Assembly: GCA_029891385.1 (NCBI GenBank)
Contig: CM057225.1
Span: forward strand, 11,755,060 to 11,819,059
DNA from: Erythroxylum novogranatense
Taxonomy: Eukaryota > Streptophyta > Magnoliopsida > Malpighiales > Erythroxylaceae
Direction of reading: 5' to 3'
Length of the DNA stretch: 64,000 bases
In this document: piece by piece, positions 43,503-55,674 of the stretch
How the letters are laid out: each line of letters opens with the position of its first letter
Position numbering within the stretch: the first letter of the stretch is position 1
Notes under the pieces: generated by a model
Told to the model about the DNA's origin: nothing
Databases searched by the model: none
What the model saw: the letters and a program-made list of their open reading frames with translations, nothing else
Translations under genes and position numbers: made by a program

Positions 43503-45541
43503 ATGTACAGGCCAGTGATGCCATCACCGCACAGGCCTTATTTGAGATGGCAGGAGTCTTGGGGACGATTATTAGTCCCTTTGGTACTATGGATTTGTGG
43601 CATGTAATTCTTCCATCTTCTAGTACAATTTCTCATTGTTTGATCCCGCAATCTGACTCTTTTTTTTTGCCTTTTTCATTTTTTCATTCGTTTCAGTTTC
43701 GGTGAGTATACGATATGGGTACTTTGGGGATTCCCGTATGGTTCTTGGACCAAGTTCATCTCGTTTGATGGTGGCAAGCTCTGTGTTTGTAAACCATGTT
43801 GAAGTGAGAAACCATGCTGGGGAAGGTGTTCTCTTATATGGGTTCTCTAAGAAGCCAGAATTGAGCTTGGAAAGGAATTGGAGCACAACGAATTACATGA
43901 TTGTTGCGTCTTATAGTCGCAAGGTCTAGTGTGAATCTTCAAATTTTCAAATTTCAGCTTTTATAGACCATAAATTAATTGTTTGTTTCTTTCTAAGCTA
44001 CAGGGGTTTTCCTTGTGGCTGAACAAGGGTTCAAGGATCCGTATGAAATGGGAAGCTCAGACAAGTACGTTGGATCAACTTCAACTAATCATGGTTAAAG
44101 GTAACTTCGGCTTCTTAAATTCTGTCGGAAGCACTGAATTGGAAACTTGGCTTCGATAAATAGTAATCAGTAATAACATAAATTTTTGCAGGAGAAAGGA
44201 AGCGTGAGACGTTGCTGCCACAATTGGTTAGTTCATCTGGTGCCTTCAACCTCAGTGAACCGCTGGCAGGTATGCGTTTCTGTGCTTTTTCTGTTCTACA
44301 CCCTTATTTTTGCACATTTTAGATTTCCCTTCTTGCTGGACTGCAGTGTTTTATTTTGTTAAGTTTTACTAACAATGGCTGAAGCTATTATATTATTTCA
44401 AGGAATACAGTGTCTAGTCTATAGATCAGATCAATGGGATTTCATGTAATAGTTAGAAGATAACATCAGGAACAGTCAACAGAAATTAGTAAGGTCTTAG
44501 TTCGTACTTTATTTCAGTAGTGTAAATCAGTTATTTACGTTTGAAGATACTATTGAAGAAGACAACCATAGCAGAAGAGTATGAGAAATCTATGATGAAC
44601 TTGGACTAAACTTTCACCCTACACACTTATGCTCAGGAAAAGAAGCTGAATACACAATTGAAGAGGATGACAGGTACTATGTTGGCCTCCTAAATACAAA
44701 TCCAAGGAGCATCATAATGGCAATGAGTGTAAATGTCACGTCGAAGATGTATGATCTATCAAAAGCCAAGACTATGAGCTCAACAGTGCAAGGCTCGTGC
44801 CGGCTGAAGCTACTATTCCCCAAGACCCAATACGTACTCCTGACGACACCCGACAACGTAAGACCCCTCCTTTAACAGCCTTTTTTGACTTTCCACCAAC
44901 CTTGACCATGACAAAGAATCAAAATCAATTGCAGGGCGATCTAGGTGGCTGGTACATTGAGCTATCTTTTGTTGCTCGTGTGATAACCTACGTCGTAATG
45001 TTAGGTGTGTTACTATAAAGCACATATCTTGATGTATGTTCGAATGCGTCTTGAGATGGATTTCAATACCATTCTTTTTGAGTCCTGCAGGATTTATCAT
45101 TCTGCTGTTATTCATGGTGTTGAAATATCTCGGAGCTTGTGATGGTGACGCCAACATAGTAGAGACATCAGCAAGACAAATTGCTGAATCCGAACCCATC
45201 ATGCCCCAGAAGACGATTCCTCGTACTTACGGGACCAATGACGAGGATGATGAAGAAAGATCATCTTGCAGCTCTTCAGAGGATTTATATGATGCGAAAT
45301 TGTGCGTAATCTGTTATGATGATCAGCGCAACTGCTTTTTTATTCCTTGTGGACATTGTGCCACCTGCTATGAATGTGCCCAAAGGTGAATATGTAATAT
45401 GATCATTAGCATTAATTTGGAGCCGTGAAGCACTAGAATCTGATTGAGAATGAAATTTGCAGGATTATGGACGAGGACAACAAGATGTGTCCAATTTGTC
45501 GAAGGCTAATTCACAAAATAAGAAGATTGTTTACTCCTTGA
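43503..45541 (+). CDS. RING-HC E3 ubiquitin ligase, APD-like membrane protein
   Basis: Inferred exons: 43503-43596, 43697-43923, 44004-44100, 44192-44269, 44637-44857, 44935-45004, 45091-45385, 45463-45541 (386 residues). All join in frame, with GT-AG introns. Order: basic N-terminus, membrane span (GRLLVPLVLWIFS), a middle domain (YGYFGDSRMVLGPSSSRL, VLLYGFSKKPEL, LWLNKGSRIRM), a second span (FIILLLFMVLKYLG), an acidic linker, and a C-terminal RING with CVIC, PCGHCATCYEC and CPICRRL. This is the Arabidopsis APD1-4 layout; APD ligases act at endomembranes in pollen mitosis and membrane traffic. The first intron uses a weak GTGGCA donor, so exon 1 is the least certain part. The gene looks intact, unlike everything around it. 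Confidence 0.9.
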
Positions 45542-46661
45542 AGAACTTGCTATGTTTACCTATGGTTTTCAGTGGAATTTGATGTTATCAAGGAGAATCA
45601 GTGAGCAAATGGGCATTGATTCCTTTGTGGTTGAGTCAACTGTCCGATTGTGTGTGGGTGAGTCTCTGCAACGATGAAAGTTTCTGAACTTCTAGACTTC
45701 AAGTTTGTCTGTGGGGGCTGCATATTATTAGATTAGAAGTCGATGACTATTTGAGAAGATTTTGCCTCTTTCATTCTTGTAGACTTTTTGTAAAGTTCTT
45801 AAAGATAAAGGCTGTTAGGTGGTCTTTCTGGTCTATGAGATCAGGTTCAGTCTCAGAATGATTACGCTAGGAAGTGTAAAGTGGCAGTTCCCAAGCTACA
45901 GAGCACTTTCAGCTCGGAGCCTTGTAATATTGTCAGGCTCTATCTTGATGTGTCATTGGTAAGTATAAGGTTTGTAATGCCAATTTAAGCCAAGATTATG
46001 GTCCTAGTTCAAGATTTATTGATCTATGATGAGATCAAGTACCTTCCTCGAGTCCTGAGATATATCAAACTCATCCCAATTAGGAACAACTTCCATGCCT
46101 AACACCATACATCTATGGTGCTAATTCATATGGCAGTCATGAGTGATCCAAACTACAATTAAATGAGAAACACTAACGTATAAAATAAGACAAAGTTTTA
46201 AATGATTTTCACTTTCTAGAGTGAAAATTAGTATGAGAATTTAGAAAACTAAAGAAATGAAATAGATGAAAGATTAAACTATAATACCAATACTTTAGAT
46301 AGATTATATGGCGAACCAAAAATAAAAGATTCGGTTCTAGATCTATTTGCAACAATAAAAACCATGAGAAATTTTGCACGCTGTAATTCGTTGGTTGTAA
46401 TATAATGTTAGTTTGTGTTTCTTTAGACCTTAATGTGCTAATTTATCTAATATGGTTATAATTAAAAAAAGGGAATAACAGAATATATTGTATTAAATAT
46501 TTTGAAATTTTTAATTTTAGTACCAAAATTTTAAAATTTTCAATTAAGTAAATAACGTTTTAAAACCTTAACAGCGAAATTTAAAATGTAAGTTTTGTTA
46601 ATTTTTACTGATGTAGCTTACGGAACTACCTTTGCCATAATTCTTACTCTATACCTCATAA
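45542..46661. other. 3' UTR and intergenic DNA
   Basis: The first 400-450 bp have mixed composition and likely hold the 3' UTR of the ligase gene. From about 46180 the DNA becomes very AT-rich with no gene. Confidence 0.5.
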
Positions 46662-46666
46662 CTTAT

Positions 46667-47936
46667 TGAAGTGAATCACGCGTTAGTATAGACTTAATAT
46701 ATGATATACAAAACGCACAAAAAGGGGGGAGGGTAGGGGGGGTTGAATTATGTATCCATTTTTGAAAACAATCCCCTTTAAAAGAAACTTTTTTTAAAAA
46801 CAAAACTTGCTTTCTCAAACAATTGAAAAACAGTATTATGAAGTATTTCAATTTGCTTCTAAGTATTTATATCAACAACAAAAATTAAAAGTTGAGAGCT
46901 AAGAGATGAGAATCGTCACAGTAATTTTATACTGGTTCACCCAAAATCGTGGGCTACGTGCAGTCCTCAGAATCTTTTCTGAGATTTCACTATACTTATC
47001 AAAGATACAAGTATTATTTTCTCCGAGCCTCTTCAAGTCTCTTACAACAAGTATTATTTTTGACTTAGCCTCTTCAGGCTATCAGTTTTCTTCCTTCTAC
47101 TGAAAGATGTTTCGAGTTGTGTTACAGATAATAGTAGCTGCAAGTTTAGCACAATACAATTTCTAGCTTTTTGAAAATCACTGACAAAATCACTAACTTT
47201 TTTTCAGTCTTCGACTCCGACTCGTATTTATAATATTTGTCTTCAACCGCATCTTGATAACTGCTTCTTGATAACTGCTTCTTTCTTCTTGTTTCTTGAT
47301 CTTTGAAGAAGCAGTTATTCAGTTGAGTTTTGTAACTAACTCAAACTGATTGTTCATGCGACGTAGTATCAGGTCTTCGTCTTTGATTTTTTTCGTCTCA
47401 TATTCTGCTTTCCGCTTGCTTCTCATTTCTATCGTCTCATTTTCTGCTTGCGTCTCATTTTTCTATCGTCTCATTTTTGGGTCTCATTTCTGTTTTCTGC
47501 TTGCGTCTCATGTTTTGTGTCTCATTTCCGTCTTCTGCTTGTGTCTCATTTCTTTTGCGTCTCATTTTCGTCTTCTACTTGCATCTCATTTTTTGCGTCT
47601 CATTTCCGTCTTCTGCTTGCGTCTCATTTTTTGCACCTCATTTCTGTCTTCTGATTGCATCTCATTTTTTGTTGTGTCTCATTTTTCTTGCATCTCATTT
47701 TTGTTGCGTCTCATTTTGCTTGCGTCTCATTTTCCTTCTTGCGTCTTGCTTCTCATTTTGCTTGCGTCTCATTTTACTTCTTGCATCTTGCGTCTCATTT
47801 TGCTTCTTGCATCTTGCGTCTCATTTTTCTTCTTGCGTCTTACGTCTCATTTTTGTATCTGCTTTGCGTCTCATTTCTATCTTTATTATTTGGTTTTTAT
47901 CAACATTACTTATCGTAAAGTCATTTTGACTTAACA
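46667..47936 (-). mobile_element. Solo Sirevirus-like LTR (1,270 bp)
   Basis: Minus strand TGTTAAGTC...TTCA with the same blocks as the LTRs at 19089 and 32205. Flanks CTTAT (46662-46666) and CCTAT (47937-47941) differ by one base, consistent with an aged duplication. No internal region or second LTR nearby. About 1.1 kb downstream of the ligase stop codon. Confidence 0.88.
47370..47885 (-). repeat. Expanded GCGTCTCATTTT array in the solo LTR
   Basis: About 500 bp of imperfect repeats built from TTGCGTCTCATTTT with CTTCTGC / CTTCTTGC spacers, at the U3 position of the LTR. All three plus-strand frames stay open, a composition effect of a stop-poor repeat rather than a gene. Confidence 0.88.
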
Positions 47937-47941
47937 CCTAT

Positions 47942-50800
47942 AACCCCTATAACTTACCCATTTTATGTCAAAATAAACTGCACCATAACTATCATCTCCC
48001 ATATATCATTTTATCCATTTTGTTGTCTTCTAAATAACCCTTCTCTTTGTCATATGGATCTAACTCAATTGCCATACTACATTTGATTTTGCTTCTCTCA
48101 ATAATTATTTTTATTTTTATTTTTACTTAAGAAAATCAATCAAGTTTTGGGATTTCATCTTTAATAGAATATTAATTCCAAAGATTTAAGGCTAATTGTT
48201 GTGAGATTTAACATTAGAGTTGGCTATCTATGTTTCTGCCTTCTATGCGTTCTTTCAATTGTGTTGTTCTTGCATAAGTCGTGACATTCTTTATATTTCT
48301 TCTTAGGTATGATCGGTTGAAGACGGGGTGCAACATTCATTTCACACACACATATTTGATTTCTAAGAATTGGTAAGCTTTTTAACTTGATTTTGATTAC
48401 TTTTCTTTTTAAAAGCTTGTGTTCAACTAATAGTTTGTTTTGTGGTTCAAATTCTTTCACTTTCAGATGTTCTTTTTTGTATAATGATTAAATGATAAAC
48501 TATTAGTGAACATGATAATATAGACAAGTTTTAGATTTTGTAAAAATTCTTCAATTTGTATATGCTCAACATGTAACTGCAGTTAGCCAGAAGTACTTTT
48601 TAAAATAAACTCTTTTGTTCATTAACCTTGATTTTTAGTAAGCTATTCAATAGTCTTGATTAATATGATTAGAGGTAAACTTTTATCACAACTTTAATTT
48701 ACCAATATATTATGCCAAACTATAATGTATTATTTACTATAATTGTGAAATAAAGCTTATTTTACAAATATAATATATGGACAATATTTGAGGTATTTGT
48801 CTTAGATAAGTTAAGATTAGGACCTAAAAAAATTTACGCATTAACTATGTTTTGTTTCCTATACCAATTGATAAAAAACTTCCATTTTGATGCATAAAAT
48901 TAATTGATTTTCCCCAGTTAAGATCCATTTGATTCTTAGCCTTTGAACTCTAGAATAAACTTCCTATCGTGTTATAATCTCTGATACAGTTAGTTTAGAT
49001 TGAGCACACTAAGTTAAAAAATAGATGCAAGTTTGACAAATGGGTTGGATGAAGAATTTTTTGTTTTTGTTTTTGTGATTTAATGGCTGTTATACAGAGA
49101 AAAATCTTAGAAGATGTTTTGTTTCGTTTGCTTGATGTAGAGTGAGTTATCTCTTAGTTTTATGGTTTCATATTTTTCAAATTTTTATTCTCAATGCTAT
49201 TATTATCTTTTTCATTAGTTATTTAATTTTAGTATCGAAGTTGTTCGTTCTTTTAGTGGGTTGATCTTTTAATGTAAGAAAGAGCTTTGACTATCATTCC
49301 TAACCTGTTGAAAAAGGTTAACAAGCTAGAAGAGCAAAAAAATTTAAAGTTAAAAATTAAAATATTAAGTATTATATTATTAACGGTTGCTAATAAAAAT
49401 CACTATGATTAGATGTGGAAGTTTAAGATGGAACTTTAGCTTTTTATGGAGAGGAAAAAAGGAATGGATGGAGGAGAGAAGTATGTATAAGGAACTTAAG
49501 CTGGTAGCTTTTCAGATTTTATATTTCTAACATTATTCTTTTTTAACTTCATACATCCTTTCTATATTTATTTTATTAATGAGCTATTAACACATTTAGT
49601 TCTCATAAATTATTGGTGTTCTTTATAAAATTGACCTCACTTCTTTCATCAATAGCAAGTTTATGAAGTGCTTCTTTGAATTTGTTAGAATCATCAAAAA
49701 ACACCAAGCTCAAACTCATTATTTTTTTTAATGAAGGTTGAATCTATGAAATCTTGATTTGTATCTTAACCATTTATCTATATATGAACTTACTTTTTCA
49801 GTTACGAAGGAAACTTCATGTTTATATTGTCCTTTGAATCAAGTAATTTTCAATTGTCATCTGATTCAAAGTATTCTATCATATTTTAGCTTAACCTTCC
49901 ATTGACTCACAATGATATTTCATAAAATAAGAGGCATTGAAATGCTTTGTTTCGTTTAGTGAAAAAGTTTCTAAGGGGATAAAATAGTTGTTAAACTAAA
50001 GGAGATTCCAACAAGTGTCTTGATGAAAACAAAACATAATTATTACTAAATGAGTTTATTATTTAATAAAAAGACATACAAGAAAAAGTTAAAGTCATAA
50101 AACTTAAAAGATAGTTTATGAAGTTGATAAAGCGAAGTTGAAGTTTATAATTGTCAAAATGAAGATCAAACTAAGAAAAAAGAAGATAAAGTATTATTAA
50201 GGTCATTCCTTAGTTTGTAATATTAATTGTAATCTCACTTTGTGAATTGATGCTCTAAAAGGGTTATTATACATAAACATTTCATTTCACTTTATTGTTT
50301 GAGTCTTTATATTCATCGAGAGACATTAAATATTTTATTTTTAAATATTTCAAACACTCTTTATGGAATATCTTGGGAAGTGTTTAAATCACAATTGGAT
50401 TACATAAATTATTTTTAAGCATTTAAAGTTGTCAAAATAATATTTTTGAAGTGATTGAACCTATATGAGTTAGTGGTTGACTGCGAGTTTGATTTAACAT
50501 TGGTTGATGTATTAGTAAACAAATATGCCATATTGGTTGGCCAATATGCCTACTAATTGAACAATGTTTCAATGGCTAGTGAATATAATGTCTTTAATAC
50601 ATAGTGGTCGATAAGTATACTATATTGTCAACCGGTATACTATCTATGGCTATTGTAACAACTATTTCTTGGCTTAAAAAGATAAGAAGGATCCTAAAAC
50701 ATATAAATATGTGCTTTCCTATTGGTTTTAACATCAAAAGCATTTGGGTGTATTTTACACATATGTTTAGGTATTTTTCAATCATTTGCAAACATTTATG
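47942..50800. other. AT-rich intergenic DNA, no gene seen
   Basis: Roughly 2.9 kb with only short, motif-free ORFs. A perfect 10-bp inverted repeat CTTTGAATCA / TGATTCAAAG lies at about 49832-49872. I cannot support any gene or complete mobile element. Confidence 0.55.
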
Positions 50801-50999
50801 TGATTGAGTCTTTTTAGAGTTATTAAGTGAATAAATGAGATATTTTTATGTTGTAATCCTTTGTTGGGGTGTTGGATATTATATTTTGGAATGTTCCAAA
50901 TGGAACCAAGTTTCCTATTCACCTTATAAGAAGATTGTAAGAAATGTTCCTCTATTATGAGAAATATTATAGAAAGGTTATTCTCTTTATAAAAATAAT

Positions 51000-51290
51000 T
51001 ATAGTGGAATTCTAAAAGATTCTTGAGAGTGTATGTAGGTAAGGGCAATTTATCAAACGATTATAAATTAATTTAGGTAAGGGCTATTTATCAAACGATT
51101 ATAAATTAATTTACATTCTCTCTTCCTATCCTCTTTAAATTATTTCTTAATTTTTGATTAATTTATATTAAACAATTTCCTTATCCTTAGTTACATTGAT
51201 TGTTATTAATTAAGTACTTTGGTTAGAAAAATTGTCAAATTTTATAAACACCCAATTCACCCCCCTTTTGACTACTATTAGGGACTAACA
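51000..51290 (+). repeat. 3' end of a decayed copia LTR
   Basis: The stretch ends CACCCCCCTTTTGACTAC, then GGGACTAACA, the typical U5 end of copia LTRs just before the primer site, although the primer site is not recognisable. A 38-bp tandem duplication (51038-51075 and 51076-51113, one mismatch) lies inside. The LTR start is not determined. Confidence 0.5.
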
Positions 51291-51439
51291 AGAGTGATTA
51301 TAGTAGGACTATTAGGCTAGATTTCTAACGAAATCCTATGGAAAAGATCATAATAGAATGTTTAGGAAAATCATTAATATTATTCAACCAAGAGGGGCAA
51401 AGTAGGTCACTTTTAAAAATATGGGGAGTTAAAGAGATG

Positions 51440-51696
51440 GCTATATAAGAAGTCAACTATCTAACAACGTTATCATTAGAGGATTTGATTAGATTTCTCC
51501 TAAAATATGAAATAAGCTATAAAGTAAGCAAGAAGAAAGACTGCTTCTAAATAAAAATAATTTAGTATTTAATGTTGCAAGAGAAGAATCAAGTGAAAAG
51601 GAAGAGAAATTAACTAATGAAAGTGATGAAGAAGGCATTGTCTTAATCATTAGAAAATTCAAGAAGTTCTTAAAGAAGAAATTCTTTGAAAGAAAG
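51440..51696 (+). pseudogene. Copia gag remnant, part 1
   Basis: LSLEDLIRFLLKYE, the end of a UBN2-type gag domain, then in another frame NESDEEG followed by IIRKFKKFLKKK, the segment before the gag zinc knuckle. Interrupted at 51696 by solo LTR F; continues at 55066. Confidence 0.7.
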
Positions 51697-54600
51697 TGTA
51701 ACACCTCACTACCATAGATTACATGTCGGAACACCCTGTGGACATTCCAATACATAACTTATAATAATGGCATGCTAGAGCAAACATGTATCCAACTTAA
51801 TAATGGCATCATCTAATATACATAAAAAATCACCAAATTTTAAAACCAAACTGCATTTCTCATTTCATTTCATAAAAACCAAACTTACGTTGTAGCTATA
51901 CAAACCATTCAAATATATATAGTATTAAAACTAAGTACATTACATGAGAAATTTTACAAAAACTTCTATCTAATCCTTCAGTCTCAACTGACTAACCTTT
52001 GGGTCATTTCCTCACAAAAGTTCAAGAATTAATCATCTTGTAACGTCTCCCTTTCACACTAGTGTCCTCTCTCGAACCTAAAAAATCAACATTGCAATAG
52101 TGATGTAAACCCTTTCACTAGTGTCCTCTCTCGAACCTAAAAAGTCAACGTTACAATTTTGAAGAGTTTTACGAACTCAATGATCTAACCATCCTCAATG
52201 GTTCACCCAATTCATATCACATAATTAACATCTTTTCATTTAATATATATCATTATATATCCCATTTTTATTCAAATACATGACCACATTATATTTCAGT
52301 CATTCAAACACATGTATAAAGTGTATATGCAAATGTTTGTAAGACTCACTTTTAATTTTTACGTTGTTGTGATTGAGTGCCAAAATTATCCCGTATCCAT
52401 TGTGGATACCGAACTCATTGATACTATCCCTTACCTGTTACAGACACAGGGCTCATTGTACATATCAAGCCTTTGGCTCATAACCACCTTTCGAACTTTA
52501 AGCTCATTTTCGGTGGCTACTCAAGTCATAACTATCATTATCTGATCGTGCATTCGTGTATGAAATGCATCATATTCATATTCAATCAATCATTGTTTCA
52601 AACAATCATAATTGCGATCTCATTCCTATTTATCATCGAATCTTAGCCCGGCATTCAACAATCATATTAAGAAACACTTATTTTGCCAAATTTACATACA
52701 AGGAGCACTTCAATTATCCCATTCATGAATCAGAAATCTCGGACAATCAGTACAATGAATTCCACATTCAGAACATAATTCAAAACAAACATATAATTAA
52801 GTGAGACCGTCTAGGTTACTCACAAATTGCTCCAGAAAGCTATTGCCTTGAAGTCCCAACAATGTTTGGACGATGGAGCACTAAATACTCCTCTATATCA
52901 TGCAAAACACATTTACATATATCATAATTTTGTACAATTGTATAAGTATTCATTTATGCACTTCTATGTATGAAAATATGTACAATGTGTGTTCAATGAC
53001 AATCCTAGGTATCTTATCATTATTCTTGTCACAAAATCATTCATATACCAACACTAACATAAATTAATTTGTACTAAGGGCTCGGATCACAATAAAACAA
53101 TTTGAAACTAATTTCATAACCCACTTTATTATTCCAGATTTGTTTTAAAAACATACTTGTCAACTTTGCATGATAATTTTGATAAGGAAAATGGAGTAAT
53201 TTAGTAACACTTCTTTCCAAAAAATTGTTCTCTTATGTCTAAGTTTCTAATGACACCAAGATCATACAATGTAATTCAATATTCCTAAAGTTATACTCAA
53301 TTTACTTCTGACTGTTCTTAAAATACAACAGTTCTCTGTACTCAACTTCAAACCATATTCTGTAATTTTTGAGACAGAATTTAAATTCTATTTCTTCATA
53401 CCATTTGTAGCCATATGTCTCTATTTTAATCTAATTAAAAAATCATTCCATTTTAAAATCTAAAGATCAAGATATGACTAAAATACTGGTGATTATTCAG
53501 TGAAATCATTCCAGTTAAGAAATTCCAGCACACTTCATTATTTTCATCTTAAATTCATCAATAAATCTTTTCTGAATGGATTAATATGGCCCTAAATTTT
53601 TGTGGAGAGAAATAACATTGTGTTGTGAGTTTGTTGGTTCAAAAATCAAGTTATTTGAAGGTCAAGAGAAGAAGTTATAGCCAAAAGAATGAAGGATGTT
53701 CGCAACTATCACGCCAGCACGATCGTGCACTGCGAGACGCTGCTTCATTGTTAAGATCGTGCATGATGTACCATCAAAGTCTACACAATCACGATCGTGC
53801 TTTTCCATATCCCCTTCCAATGTCACGATCGTGCTCTGCATTTTTCCAGATTCACGAACTACCCTTGGAAACACGATCGTGCTTTGCATTTTTCAAGATT
53901 CATGAACTGCAATTTTTCTTCTCTCCTTTCATTTTTTTTTCCAGATTTTTGATTCCTACATTTTACAACTAAGACATTTAATGCATAAACCATCTATTCT
54001 ACTTCCATCTCAATTCAACCCAACACAAATAAATCAAAAATACAAGATTTATATCAAAACTATATATCATTCATGCATATTTTCATTTTTTACATTTTTC
54101 ATTTCCTATATCTTTCTTCCATCTTCATCAACACTTTCACTTCCTTGAAATCCTCTCTATATCAAGATCTCACCTAATCCTCATTCCTTATCATTATACT
54201 CACTTCATTTTATCTAAAAAAACCAACAGATTTACGCACATCAACAGTGAAAACCAACCCATATACGTATTTCACAAAAACAAAACAGAGTATACACATT
54301 TTTCTGCATTTCTTTTCAATTAACTCCAATTTTCTACACTTTCCATTTTTACTCCATTATCATAACCAATTAATTCCAATTCAAACATCATTAAAAATCA
54401 TCCACGCTATCATAAAAACTCAAAATATAACTTACTTGGTTCAGCTTAAATTTTAGTAATGGAATTTTCGGTGGATGAAGAAAACCAAGGATAAAAAAAA
54501 CCAAACACTCTCTATAGACTGAAACTCTTACTTTAATGTAAGAATCAACCAATTTCTCAAACATAAACAAATTGGCGTTTTCGGTGTGGTGAAGAACAAC

Positions 54601-55065
54601 TATAGTAATTTTCCACACCAAAAACAAAAGAGTTGCATTCTTTTCCTTAGTAAAAACGTGCCTACGTGTATTTTAACATTCACAGCCACATGCCACCATT
54701 GCATGTAGGCCATTTGTCACTAATTCATTAGTCCACAAGTCACATTATAAATGGTCCTTATTTCTACATTTTTTCTAGTTCAAAAATACTCCAAAATTTT
54801 TAATTACTCGAAATATCACCAAAATTACCAAATCAATTTTAATACACTCTAATTTAATTGTCAAGAAAAATAGAATCCACATTTAACATTTATACATCAA
54901 TTATACCTGAAAAATGTCAATGAATGCATGTCTATTCATTTTAATATGCAAAAATCAATATTCACATGTATGTGTATGCCAATAAGCATGAAATGCACTT
55001 TCTAATTTTTCAGTAATTTCTCATATAATCTATTTTAGCCTTAACATGGGTAATGAGATGTTACA
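51697..55065 (-). mobile_element. Solo gypsy LTR F (3,369 bp)
   Basis: On the minus strand TGTAACATCTC...GTGTTACA. Flanks GAAAG (51692-51696) and GAAAA (55066-55070) match at four of five bases. It has the CAATGGTTCACC and GTGGATACCGAACTC type blocks (antisense) of LTRs C, D and E, an antisense conserved block near 53230-53260, and a CACGATCGTG array at 53717-53881. No coding sequence. It splits a copia gag remnant. Confidence 0.85.
53717..53881. repeat. CACGATCGTG palindrome array in LTR F
   Basis: Exact CACGATCGTG at 53718, 53790, 53824 and 53872; the first is extended to GCACGATCGTGC. A half copy (AAGATCGTGCATG) lies near 53753. Spacers are CTCTGCATTTTTCCAGATTC-like and partly repeated. 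Confidence 0.85.
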
Positions 55066-55235
55066 GAAAAGGCTTTAAAGAAGCTAAAAGTGATTTAAAA
55101 CATAAATCCTTTAACATTATTTACTTTGAATGAAGAAAACCTAACGATATAAATCATAATGTCCTATACTTAAAGATAATGAGAAGTATGAAAGAAACCA
55201 TAAAAAGGAGAAGGAAAAGAAGAATGCACTTACAG
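55066..55235 (+). pseudogene. Copia gag remnant, part 2
   Basis: Continues 51440-51696: KGFKEAKSDLKHKSFNIIYFE, then a decayed CCHC knuckle (Cys replaced by a stop, KPN-DIN-H, final Cys lost), then a lysine-rich stretch. From 55240 an ACAGGGTGTTTAGTTCACC sequence begins that resembles plant DNA-transposon ends, but no partner end is seen. Confidence 0.65.
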
Positions 55236-55493
55236 GGTGTTTAGTTCACCTATTGGAATAGAGAAGGAATAAAATGACTATTCTTAGGAATGGAATAGAT
55301 GAGGAATATAATGAAATGAGTGTTATTTTTTTGGTTAATTGTTAAAGAATTTTTGTGTCAATGTTTGGTTTGAAAACTTAAATTTGGAATGAAAATGAAT
55401 AACTAATATAAAGACTAAAATATCCATTATAGTCATCACTAACTACATTATTATTATTAATTTTCTTATTCTTTTCTTCTTATTAATTTCCTT

Positions 55494-55515
55494 ATTCTTC
55501 TTCTTCTTCTTCTCC

Positions 55516-55607
<92 letters not shown>

Positions 55608-55609
55608 GT
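55494..55609. repeat. Microsatellite (TTC)n(TTA)n(TGA)n left of the virus
   Basis: TTC run (55494-55515), TTA/ATT run (about 55518-55557) and GAT/TGA run (about 55557-55606). It ends one 16-base segment (ATGACATCATCTTCAT, 55610-55625) before viral sequence. Confidence 0.95.
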
Positions 55610-55625
55610 ATGACATCATCTTCAT

Positions 55626-55674
55626 TAGATCTGGAAAGGATTAACTCCGTTCCATCCAAAGCATTACATGAAGA
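55626..55674 (+). repeat. Viral terminal repeat, left copy (49 bp)
   Basis: Identical to 63091-63139 except two bases (T/C and A/G near its end). Holds the purine run GGAAAGGA. Confidence 0.92.

Noticed and set aside
43427..43705. 92-codon ORF over the start of the ligase gene
   Set aside because: It reads exon 1 in the wrong frame and runs through the intron; the ATG at 43503 in another frame gives a membrane span that joins in frame to exon 2.
47350..47934. Long overlapping plus-strand ORFs (up to 194 codons) over the GCGTCTCATTTT array
   Set aside because: Three frames are open at once over a low-complexity repeat inside an LTR; products are repetitive Leu/Ser/His/Phe strings. Composition artefact.
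55240..55490. DNA-transposon-like end (ACAGGGTGTTTAGTTCACC)
   Set aside because: Resembles plant transposon termini, but no matching inverted end or target duplication could be found.
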